Shown here: positions 15,311 through 20,937 of the stretch, in pieces
Position numbering within the stretch: the first letter of the stretch is position 1
How the letters are laid out: each line of letters opens with the position of its first letter
IMG/VR virus record: IMGVR_UViG_3300031952_001943
Span: 1-20,937 of that record
Length of the DNA: 20,937 nt
Origin: a virus
Reading direction: 5' to 3' (one strand)
Made by a program: the position numbers and the translations under genes
The notes under the pieces: generated by a model
Seen by the model: only the letters and a program-made list of their open reading frames with translations
The model's database searches: none
Told to the model about the DNA's origin: nothing

Positions 15311-15548
15311 GCTTCCCTCCTTCCAGCATCTTCGGCTTCTCGATCTCGTAGGTAGCCTCCGCTGTCACGTTCTTCTCTCGTGGCACGAGGCTGTCGAACA
15401 TCCCCTCCAGTATCCTCTGCAACACCCGTTGCTCCCGTTCGAGACACATCTGATCCTGAAGGTTCCTCGCCATCGCGCCCTCCATGTCCGGTGGCAGCCC
15501 GAACCCCGACGGTGGTATCGTGTACTTCAAGCGATTCTTGCCCTTCAC
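15282..15548 (-). CDS. Hypothetical protein (88 aa)
   Basis: The start is GTG 15548 in a GTGA overlap with the preceding stop; a longer in-frame reading to 15743 runs through the previous gene and is rejected. The protein has a Pro/Gly-containing N-terminus (YTIPPSGFGLPPDMEG), a central helix (ARNLQDQMCLEREQRVLQRI) and an acidic end. No family is recognised. Its 3' end contains the ribosome site and start of the next gene. Confidence 0.7.
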   Translation of the reverse strand: MKGKNRLKYTIPPSGFGLPPDMEGAMARNLQDQMCLEREQRVLQRILEGMFDSLVPREKNVTAEATYEIEKPKMLEGGKREVEPEADR

Positions 15549-15724
15549 GGCACCTTCCTCCGCATCCGCTCCTTCGCCGAGAACCGATGCTCCCACTTGT
15601 GCTTGTACCCCGTGAACTGGCACCCCTTGTTGTTCTTCTGCTTCCTCGCGTTCACCCGATTGGGCTTCGCCGGTACGAACCCATCCCTCCTCGCGTTCTC
15701 TCCGTTGTCGGTCTTGAACATCAT
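15545..15724 (-). CDS. Hypothetical basic protein (59 aa)
   Basis: The start is one of two consecutive ATG codons (15724 or 15721), the first overlapping the upstream stop, with GGAAGAAG upstream. The protein is basic (NARKQKNNKGCQFTGYKHKW, then SAKERMRRKVP) and could bind nucleic acid. The family is unknown. Both ends overlap neighbours by four bases. Confidence 0.7.
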   Translation of the reverse strand: MMFKTDNGENARRDGFVPAKPNRVNARKQKNNKGCQFTGYKHKWEHRFSAKERMRRKVP

Positions 15725-15864
15725 GGCTTCTTCCAACCCGCACGGAAGACGAGCGTAGCAGGATGAACCCGCCCCGGTGGTGGTATCGGCTCGATCTTCA
15801 CCTTCGGCTTCACGCTCTCTAGGAGGGGTTTTTGGGCCTCACCCTTCTGGTCAGGTTTTTCCAT
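15721..15864 (-). CDS. Hypothetical small protein (47 aa)
   Basis: The reading frame begins at ATG 15864, inside the end of the preceding gene, and stops at 15721, overlapping the next start. It reads MEKPDQKGEAQKPLLESVKP and continues with a Pro-rich KIEPIPPPGRVHP to an end in RAGWKKP. It fills what would otherwise be a gap between coupled genes. No good ribosome site is visible, so confidence is moderate. Confidence 0.6.
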   Translation of the reverse strand: MEKPDQKGEAQKPLLESVKPKVKIEPIPPPGRVHPATLVFRAGWKKP

Positions 15865-16297
15865 GAGGTGCTCTCTTCCCCTTGAAAATCGGGGTCTTCC
15901 ACTTCGCCCCGCGCATCACCTTCAGCCACATACCGTACAACTTCCGCATCAGCTTGTCGTCCACCGAGGACACGAGCCTCGGAGCGTTCACCGGAAGGTC
16001 TACGCCCTCTTTGGCGCACAGTCCCACCGACGCCGACAACTCACTCCATCCCGGATGGAGCGTGAAGACCTCGTAGTACCAACCACCAAAGAGGTCTCGC
16101 AGGCCAGCGAACCCCAAGTAGTAGCAGGCCCAATATCCGTTCTGCAACGAGAGTTTCCAGCACCACCTTCTCCCCACAATCTCCACGTCGTCCTTCGCAC
16201 CGAGCATAGTCCGAATCTCGACGATCTTGTAGCCCTTCCTCCGAAGAAACTCCTCCGAGTCCCGCACCCTCGCAGGGAACACGTCGTTGACCGTCAT
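15851..16297 (-). CDS. Hypothetical protein (148 aa)
   Basis: The start is ATG 16297 in a TAATG overlap; the upstream in-frame extension to 16480 is shadow sequence over two other genes. The protein is Trp/Tyr-rich (RRWCWKLSLQNGYWACYYLG, FGGWYYEVFTLHPGW) and ends with a basic stretch (MRGAKWKTPIFKGKRAPHGK). No family is recognised. The aromatic, two-Cys core suggests a compact fold. Confidence 0.75.
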   Translation of the reverse strand: MTVNDVFPARVRDSEEFLRRKGYKIVEIRTMLGAKDDVEIVGRRWCWKLSLQNGYWACYYLGFAGLRDLFGGWYYEVFTLHPGWSELSASVGLCAKEGVDLPVNAPRLVSSVDDKLMRKLYGMWLKVMRGAKWKTPIFKGKRAPHGKT

Positions 16298-16359
16298 TAC
16301 TTCTTCCCCTTCCCCTTCCCCGGTTTCTTCCGGCTCGGCTTCGTCGAGCACCAACTCAT
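16297..16359 (-). CDS. Tiny basic ORF (20 aa)
   Basis: The ORF starts at ATG 16359, overlapping the preceding stop as ATGA, with GAGGAGG a few bases upstream. Its TAA overlaps the next ATG. The product is MSWCSTKPSRKKPGKGKGKK, very basic. Perfect coupling signals at both ends suggest it is translated, perhaps mainly to couple its neighbours. A role as a leader rather than a functional protein is equally possible. Confidence 0.5.
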   Translation of the reverse strand: MSWCSTKPSRKKPGKGKGKK

Positions 16360-16514
16360 CTTGCCTCCTCCCGGTTCTTCTTCGCCGCGTAGGCGCGGGC
16401 CTTCGCGAGAGAGCCAAACCATTCCGTAAGTTGCCTCTGCGTGTCGTAGACCGGATAGACCCACTTGCCGCTTCGGGCACGCACCCGACTGTACACTACC
16501 CACCGTTTCTTCAC
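16356..16514 (-). CDS. Hypothetical small basic protein (52 aa)
   Basis: The start is GTG 16514 in a GTGA overlap, with GGGGAGGAGGG upstream. The sequence (VKKRWVVYSRVRARSGKWVY, then EWFGSLAKARAYAAKKN) shows three short strands followed by a basic helix, the layout of small DNA-binding beta-sheet domains such as integrase N-terminal or AP2-like arms. The family is not assigned. Confidence 0.7.
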   Translation of the reverse strand: MKKRWVVYSRVRARSGKWVYPVYDTQRQLTEWFGSLAKARAYAAKKNREEAR

Positions 16515-17320
16515 GACTTGCCCTCCTCCCCGAATGGATTGCACTCGATCAGTTTCTCCCGCAGTTTTCCAAGCTCTTGAATGAGTCCGTCGATCCGCAA
16601 CGGCATACCCCGTGTTCCTTCCACGAAAGCCCGCGCGACGTTGAAAGTCGCGGCCGGGATGCTGCTATCCCAAGAACCGATCTCGATGCCCGTACATTCC
16701 TGAAATCGTTTGACCGTTTCCCGCAGTTTCTCGGCCTTGTCGAGATCGTATTTCAGGTGCACCCTCTCGGATTCCTCTCCCTTCTTGCGCTCCTCTCCCA
16801 ATCTGGTTTGGAGCATATCGTAAGGCACCGTTCCTCGTTGCTGTATCTCGGTCTCTTCCTGTACCCGGCGCAGAAACGCCGCGAGAAAAGAATGGGTCAA
16901 CGGTTTTGCCTCCGTCTGGACGGCCTGTTTCCTCATCGTGAGAACGTATCCCGTCCCTTTCGGCGTGACTTCCAGCCATCCCCATGCGTCGGGAACCTCG
17001 CCGTCCTTCACCACGTCTGCCTCGGCAACGATCCACCAGAAGTCGCATAACGACGCAATCTCCTCGGCCTTGTCCGGCGTGTCCTTCTCCCGCGTCCAGT
17101 CCCCTCTGTGACTCTTGATCTCGAACCCGTGAAGGTTCAGACCTCGGCTCGGCCACAGACTCATCGCCACCGCATCTGCCGTCCTCGACTTCCGCCACCC
17201 CGTTGCATCTCCGATAGACGAGAAGATCGCCCATGCCGGAGGAGCGTACCGAATCCGAAGTAGGTCAAAGATGCCACCCTCGGTGAGTCGCAGTCTCGTT
17301 GCTTTCGTTTTTCCGCTCAC
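16511..17320 (-). CDS. PD-(D/E)XK nuclease-like protein
   Basis: This 269-residue protein starts at GTG 17320 in a GTGA overlap. Residues 45-75 read SRTADAVAMSLWPSRGLNLH then GFEIKSHRGDW, giving the PD-(D/E)XK pattern with D49 and E67-x-K69. DKAEEIASLCDFWWIVAEAD follows, the core of a phage/bacterial endonuclease-like family I recognise but cannot name exactly (MmcB-like repair proteins are related in pattern). The C-terminal half is helical (KYDLDKAEKLRETVKRFQEC). It may act in recombination, repair or DNA processing. Confidence 0.75.
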   Translation of the reverse strand: MSGKTKATRLRLTEGGIFDLLRIRYAPPAWAIFSSIGDATGWRKSRTADAVAMSLWPSRGLNLHGFEIKSHRGDWTREKDTPDKAEEIASLCDFWWIVAEADVVKDGEVPDAWGWLEVTPKGTGYVLTMRKQAVQTEAKPLTHSFLAAFLRRVQEETEIQQRGTVPYDMLQTRLGEERKKGEESERVHLKYDLDKAEKLRETVKRFQECTGIEIGSWDSSIPAATFNVARAFVEGTRGMPLRIDGLIQELGKLREKLIECNPFGEEGKS

Positions 17321-17553
17321 CGTTCCTCCCCGTACCTCTCTTCGGCCCTGTAGTGTTTCTCCGTGAGCGGATGTTGCGGGGGGTACGCACTGCTCGCTTC
17401 GGCCATCATTCGTGCTCGCGCTTTCTCCTCTTCCTCCACAGCACGACAGGCGTCGAGAAGCGGCTCCACGATTGTCTCGTACCCTCCGACTAGTGCCATC
17501 GTACCTGCCGCACCCCTCGCTCGAATCACCAGCATCCTCACCGCATCAGTCAT
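17317..17553 (-). CDS. Hypothetical protein (78 aa)
   Basis: The start is ATG 17553, eight bases inside the preceding gene, with GGGAG upstream. It is Ala/Glu/Arg-rich and probably helical (VEPLLDACRAVEEEEKARAR). The end is highly charged (EKHYRAEERYGEER). No family is recognised. Confidence 0.72.
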   Translation of the reverse strand: MTDAVRMLVIRARGAAGTMALVGGYETIVEPLLDACRAVEEEEKARARMMAEASSAYPPQHPLTEKHYRAEERYGEER

Positions 17554-18019
17554 GGTCTCCCGTCCCTGTGTGACTCGTTCCCGTCGTGATCGTGTACGAA
17601 CTGAACGACTGCTTCTCGACCAGCTTCTCCAGCGCGTAGGCGATCCGCTTCATCGCCTCCGCTTCCTGATACAGAAGGTCTTGCTGTGCCCGCCACACCT
17701 CCTTTTCCTCCGTACTCGGCACCCTCGTCACCGTGGCTGTTTTCGAGATGCTGATTAGACCGCGCAACAGAGCGAGAAGTTCCTCCATCCCATCGACGCG
17801 CACCGTCCTGTCCAAGGTGTTTTCTATGAACTTGCCGGGGTGCGGTATCGACCCACCCAACTCGTCGTCAGGAGGTAGTGCCTGTGCCTTCATCGTCCCG
17901 TACCCATTGTCAATCAGCCACTCCTCACACAGTTGCATCAGAAGCCGAAGCTGATCCGTACTCCAGTCCAGTCTGCCTAGCCACTCCAGCAAGTCTCGTA
18001 CAGGCTTCGCGTCCTTCAT
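17546..18019 (-). CDS. Hypothetical protein (157 aa)
   Basis: The start is ATG 18019 in an ATGA overlap, with GAGGAG upstream. The N-terminal 40 residues are helical and Leu/Trp-rich (LLEWLGRLDWSTDQLRLLMQ). A central helix follows (MEELLALLRGLISISK), then a coiled-coil-like stretch (AQQDLLYQEAEAMKRIAYAL). The C-terminus is Ser/Thr/Gly-rich. No family is recognised. Confidence 0.75.
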   Translation of the reverse strand: MKDAKPVRDLLEWLGRLDWSTDQLRLLMQLCEEWLIDNGYGTMKAQALPPDDELGGSIPHPGKFIENTLDRTVRVDGMEELLALLRGLISISKTATVTRVPSTEEKEVWRAQQDLLYQEAEAMKRIAYALEKLVEKQSFSSYTITTGTSHTGTGDHD

Positions 18020-18225
18020 CGTGTTGACTCCTCACTCACTCCGTATTTCTTGACGCACCATTTCCGACGCCCACCCACCCACGCTTTCCCTTCTTCTCGT
18101 TCTGATTTGTCCCACTCGCCTTCGGGGCACTCGGGATTGCGACACTCTATGGTGTCGTAGTCGAACGGACAATCGTCGCAACTGTACCCATCCGGTATCG
18201 CCACTTCAATCAGATGCTTGCTCAT
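18016..18225 (-). CDS. Small Cys-rich protein (69 aa)
   Basis: The start is ATG 18225; the stop overlaps the next gene as ATGA. It contains YSCDDCPFDYDTIECRNPEC followed by PEGEW and later KWCVKKYG, a CxxC...CxxxxC...C arrangement likely to bind zinc. Similar small treble-clef-like proteins are common in phages. No function is assigned. Confidence 0.75.
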   Translation of the reverse strand: MSKHLIEVAIPDGYSCDDCPFDYDTIECRNPECPEGEWDKSEREEGKAWVGGRRKWCVKKYGVSEESTR

Positions 18226-18238
18226 CGCTTCGCGTCCT

Positions 18239-18514
18239 TCATAGTCCTACCTCACCCCCCTCATTGAGCAGAAACAAGGCATATGGCTCCACAGAAACCA
18301 ACAGAGCAACCACTTGCGGATCGCCGGTTCCTAGTCCGCTATCCCCCAAGATGTGTGAACGAGCCGCCCGCAACCACCCACTCACCCACCGCTTCCTCTC
18401 CTCGGAGTCCTTCACGTAGGGACACCGTGCTTTTCTCTGGAGCAGACGATATGCCTCTACTCCCTTCAGTCCCTCTTCTCCAAGATGGGCAGACTCCACG
18501 CTGTAAACAGTCAT
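18239..18514 (-). CDS. Rmf/CrpP-like small protein (91 aa)
   Basis: The start is ATG 18514 behind a perfect AGGAGG. Residues 15-50 read LKGVEAYRLLQRKARCPYVK then ERKRWVSGWLRAARS, fitting the ribosome-modulation-factor/CrpP pattern G..A......CPY.......W..GW..A. In bacteria Rmf dimerises 70S ribosomes, and CrpP-like proteins have been described on plasmids. Here the C-terminal 40 residues form an extra hydrophobic part (PQVVALLVSVEPYALFLLNE). Motif-only assignment. Confidence 0.75.
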   Translation of the reverse strand: MTVYSVESAHLGEEGLKGVEAYRLLQRKARCPYVKDSEERKRWVSGWLRAARSHILGDSGLGTGDPQVVALLVSVEPYALFLLNEGGEVGL

Positions 18515-18533
18515 CGTTTCGCCTCCTATTTCT

Positions 18534-19583
18534 TCACTGACCGATCCCCGGCCACTTATTCAGGCACTCCTTGCACCGCATCGGCCCTTTCAGCCCACAC
18601 ACCAACCCCTTACAGAATAGGTGGCAGATATCTGGACGATGCAGTTTCGCACACGGGCCGCAGTCCTCCCCCGCCCCGATCTCGAACTCGTCAACTACCT
18701 TCTGCGTGGTTGGTTCTTCGTATGCCTCATTGTCCTCTTCTCTTTCCCACCTACCGCTCTCCCACCAGTAAGCCCAACCACTCCGGTAGTGTTTGTCGAT
18801 GGCCCCAATCGTACCTACCATCCCATCTTTTGTATCACGAACCTTCTGCCCCACCTTGAACTTCGGTGCTGAATGTTCTTCTGCCTTCAACCAGCACTCC
18901 ACGAAAGACCGTGACGTATCCCCTCCTAGTTCATATCTCCACCCGTCCCCATGTTCCCCACACTCCGTTGGAAACCACTTCGGATCACTCGAAACCGAAT
19001 ACACTCCAGTAGTGTCCCCATCTCGTGTGACCCGATCTCCCTTCTTGAACTTCGGCTTGGATCGTGACTCTTCGTACACGAACGACAGATTGCTCTCACG
19101 CACCCACCCGAGCTTCTCAATCAGATACTCCCATCCCTCTACACCACACCAAAGCGGGGCATCCTCTATCCTCCTGATCTCACGGAACACCCGAACCACT
19201 TGCCCCTTCGCAAACTTCGGTGCAGTGGGAATCACCATCACAGGGCGCTCCTCTTCCCTCTTCGCCTTCGGCCTTGCTCGGCAGATTTCTCTACCCACAT
19301 CTTCAAGCATACGCAGAACCGATATACTCACTCCAAGACCGGCGTCCATCTCCTCTACCTGTCGCGCCATCACCCACTTCTCCACCCTACCGAGGGCCTC
19401 GTTGACGGCCTTGTCGATCTCGTCCTGCTGTTCCCCCACCAGCCCCTTCACGAACTCCAACACCTTGTTGAACGTCCGCGCCCTCACTCCCTGATTCGTC
19501 CTATCAAGATCGTGAAATCGGAGTTCCGTGTTCTCCCTGATCCGGTCGATGAGCCACTCCTTCAGTTCGTCCAGTACGTTCAC
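18534..19583 (-). CDS. Protein with three SH3/KOW-like repeats and Cys-rich tail
   Basis: This 349-residue protein starts at GTG 19583 in a GTGA overlap behind GGAGGAGGAAG. The N-terminal 110 residues are helical. Three repeats follow, each opening with PKFxxGxxV and passing through a W-x-Y segment: APKFAKGQVVRVFREI (about 121), KPKFKKGDRVTRDGDTTG (about 177) and APKFKVGQKVRDTKDGMVG (about 239). The tail holds many Cys (DCGPCAKLHRPDICHLFCKG, then MRCKECLN), likely zinc-binding. SH3/KOW-like repeats bind proteins or nucleic acid. No family is recognised for the whole. Confidence 0.78.
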   Translation of the reverse strand: MNVLDELKEWLIDRIRENTELRFHDLDRTNQGVRARTFNKVLEFVKGLVGEQQDEIDKAVNEALGRVEKWVMARQVEEMDAGLGVSISVLRMLEDVGREICRARPKAKREEERPVMVIPTAPKFAKGQVVRVFREIRRIEDAPLWCGVEGWEYLIEKLGWVRESNLSFVYEESRSKPKFKKGDRVTRDGDTTGVYSVSSDPKWFPTECGEHGDGWRYELGGDTSRSFVECWLKAEEHSAPKFKVGQKVRDTKDGMVGTIGAIDKHYRSGWAYWWESGRWEREEDNEAYEEPTTQKVVDEFEIGAGEDCGPCAKLHRPDICHLFCKGLVCGLKGPMRCKECLNKWPGIGQ

Positions 19584-19903
19584 GACTTCCTCCTCCCCAA
19601 TCTCTCCCTCCAACCCCTACGCAGGATCGGAATCTTGAATACCTTCGCGAGTTCAAGCTCCATCCCCATGCCCTCTGTGATCTTCCTACCGAGCACCACC
19701 ACGGCGTCACACCGCCCCATGAGCACGATGCTGTGCATCATGGCGACGAGCCTCTCTTCCTCCTCCGAGATGTACCTATCGAGGAAGAGTTGCGGTGCCA
19801 CCGGGACGCACAACTTCCGGTTCAGATGGCACCACCGCCTGATCCTCTCGACGTTCCTCTCCACATCCCCGGAGTACGGGGCACAGACGTAGACAACGGT
19901 CAT
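19580..19903 (-). CDS. Nucleoside 2-deoxyribosyltransferase-like protein (DUF4406/DUF7768 type)
   Basis: This 107-residue protein starts at ATG 19903, overlapping the preceding stop as ATGA with GAGGAGGAG upstream. It begins MTVVYVCAPYSGDVERNVER, has VAPQLFLDRY, and later MGRCDAVVVLGRKITEGMGM followed by ELELAK. This pattern (YVCAPYSG, D-x-V-V-V-G, S/T-x-G-M-x-x-E) is that of nucleoside 2-deoxyribosyltransferase-like proteins often carried by phages. The likely substrate is a nucleotide or nucleotide sugar, not defined by sequence. Confidence 0.85.
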   Translation of the reverse strand: MTVVYVCAPYSGDVERNVERIRRWCHLNRKLCVPVAPQLFLDRYISEEEERLVAMMHSIVLMGRCDAVVVLGRKITEGMGMELELAKVFKIPILRRGWRERLGRRKS

Positions 19904-20283
19904 GGCTTCTCCTCCTCGATGCGCTGGATTTCGCGCTCCTTCCGAAAACGCTCTAGGTTCCCCATCGCAAGATCGTTGTCGAGAAAACACCCAACTCCAC
20001 CGCCGATCTTGATCTCTCTCAGCGTTTCTGCCGCTTGAACGTTTTCGCCGCAACAAAAGCCTACGCCAAGCCTATCCTTGGCCGAAGATCGGTAAAGCGC
20101 GAAAAGGGCCTGCGCCTTCACCGCCTCCACGATCCGCTCGGCCCGCCCCGGCATCTCCGCGAGAGCGGGACAGTCGGGACGACCCACTGAGCATCCGTTC
20201 ACGGAACACCCAAGACCATCGAGTTCTACACCAATGCACCGTTTCGCCATCCACGCTTGCAGTTCCTTGCTCGGCTCGCTCAC
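19900..20283 (-). CDS. Hypothetical Cys-rich protein (127 aa)
   Basis: The preferred start is GTG 20283, in a GTGA overlap with the preceding small gene behind GGAGGAAG; the longer reading to 20373 is shadow sequence. It contains RCIGVELDGLGCSVNGCSVG then RPDCPALAEM, and later GFCCGENV and GVGCF. Metal binding is possible. No family is recognised. Confidence 0.72.
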   Translation of the reverse strand: MSEPSKELQAWMAKRCIGVELDGLGCSVNGCSVGRPDCPALAEMPGRAERIVEAVKAQALFALYRSSAKDRLGVGFCCGENVQAAETLREIKIGGGVGCFLDNDLAMGNLERFRKEREIQRIEEEKP

Positions 20284-20456
20284 AGCTTCTTCCTCCCTCT
20301 CACACGATGACACTGATAGCAGACGAGAAGGACTGTGTCGTCCGACCGTTGCCATGATCTCGTCCTCACACACCAGACCAGTCGGCGACGCCCCTTACCG
20401 ATTCTGCGATACTTCGTCTGCGTCGCACTCTTGCACGTTCCACAACAGCGTTTCAT
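20280..20456 (-). CDS. Small zinc-ribbon-like protein (58 aa)
   Basis: The start is ATG 20456 in an ATGA overlap behind GGGGAGGG; the stop overlaps the next GTG. The product starts MKRCCGTCKSATQTKYRRIG and ends VCYQCHRVRGRKKL, giving CxxC near the N-terminus and CxxC near the C-terminus, with a Trp-Cys in between. It is basic and may bind nucleic acid. Confidence 0.75.
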   Translation of the reverse strand: MKRCCGTCKSATQTKYRRIGKGRRRLVWCVRTRSWQRSDDTVLLVCYQCHRVRGRKKL

Positions 20457-20899
20457 TTTTCACCCTCCCCGATGTTCACGATGCCGACCTTCGACCCGTT
20501 CTCCCCGTGCATCACCGCCGTTCCCGGAGGCAGAGCCGGGCACTCTCTCACAGAAAGTGACAACGGCCCCTCGTCCCTCACCACCTTCTCCTCGTGAGGA
20601 AGCACGAACCACAGTCCCTCTTCTCCCGTGTTGCTCATCCTGACCTCGTAGTCCCCTTCCGATTTCCGTGTCACCTCGATGCGCCTGACTGCGGACACGT
20701 CCTTCCACTCACCCCGCGTAGTCAGCCCGACCATGACACAAGGAGGAAAGCCGAGAAGATACGAGGGCCGCCGGAACACACCCGTATACCAGTCGTCCCC
20801 TCGCGTCCTCGCCTCGTACTCCTTCATCCACTCCCGAAGCAGGTTGTCCAGCGCCGGGACGTTGTCCACCTCGCACTCAATCGTGAGCTTGATCTTCAT
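20453..20899 (-). CDS. Hypothetical protein (148 aa)
   Basis: The start is ATG 20899, overlapping the stop of a partial upstream frame as ATGA. The protein alternates strands and turns (MKIKLTIECEVDNVPALDNL, then SAVRRIEVTRKSEGDYEVRM) with an end in KVGIVNIGEGEK. It looks globular. No family is recognised. Confidence 0.75.
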   Translation of the reverse strand: MKIKLTIECEVDNVPALDNLLREWMKEYEARTRGDDWYTGVFRRPSYLLGFPPCVMVGLTTRGEWKDVSAVRRIEVTRKSEGDYEVRMSNTGEEGLWFVLPHEEKVVRDEGPLSLSVRECPALPPGTAVMHGENGSKVGIVNIGEGEK

Positions 20900-20937
20900 G
20901 CCCGCCCCACCCCACGCAACGTGGCTTCCATCCTCCG
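20896..20937 (-). CDS. C-terminal end of a gene cut by the right edge
   Basis: A frame open from the edge reads RRMEATLRGVGRA and stops with TGA overlapping the next ATG, matching the coupling pattern of this cassette. It is too short to identify. Confidence 0.4.
   Translation of the reverse strand, partial: RRMEATLRGVGRA

Noticed and set aside
18222-18242. Six-codon ORF (MKDAKR) between two genes
   Set aside because: It is too short to support; it resembles the start of a nearby gene, probably by chance.

Overview
This window reads as one continuous stretch of a tailed double-stranded DNA bacteriophage (or prophage) genome, class Caudoviricetes by its head genes. Every supported gene is on the minus strand, transcribed from high to low coordinates. 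Genes are packed with 1-30 base overlaps (ATGA, GTGA, TAGTG and TAATG junctions), many starts are GTG, and most good starts sit behind a GGAGG-like ribosome binding site. The DNA is GC-rich: a 60-base block counted by hand at 8641 is 65% GC. The host cannot be named from the sequence. No tRNA, CRISPR array or insertion sequence was seen.

Region 1 (about 20.9 to 14.5 kb) is a cassette of about twenty small, translationally coupled genes. Most are hypothetical. Recognisable ones are a nucleoside 2-deoxyribosyltransferase-like protein, a protein with three SH3/KOW-like repeats and a Cys-rich tail, a PD-(D/E)XK nuclease-like protein, several small Cys-rich proteins, and two proteins carrying an Rmf/CrpP-like CPY...GW module, one of them membrane-anchored.

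Region 2 (14.5 to 10.7 kb) is the packaging and portal block: the GpA-like terminase large subunit, a small DUF2292/YezD-like protein, a strong rho-independent terminator, and the portal protein.

Region 3 (10.7 kb to the left edge) is the unusual part. Directly after the portal lie a sigma-70-like protein with a long repeat-bearing tail, a DUF3293-like protein, a small beta-rich protein, two DUF6582-like proteins (one also with DUF5661), and a giant open reading frame that runs off the left edge after at least 1791 codons. The giant protein combines a MuF-type head-morphogenesis domain, a 349-residue intein inserted in its conserved HPxC motif, a HExxH zinc peptidase-like domain, further beta domains, and the start of a SNF2-type helicase. 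This is the architecture of 'polyvalent' proteins, which are thought to be packaged in the capsid and injected with the DNA.

Four families of short protein repeats (called A-D here) recur across the sigma-like, DUF3293, DUF6582 and giant proteins. They tie these genes together as a probable set of virion cargo proteins. The most interesting hypotheses are that the repeats are packaging, processing or ejection signals, and that the phage injects its own sigma factor together with a peptidase and a helicase.
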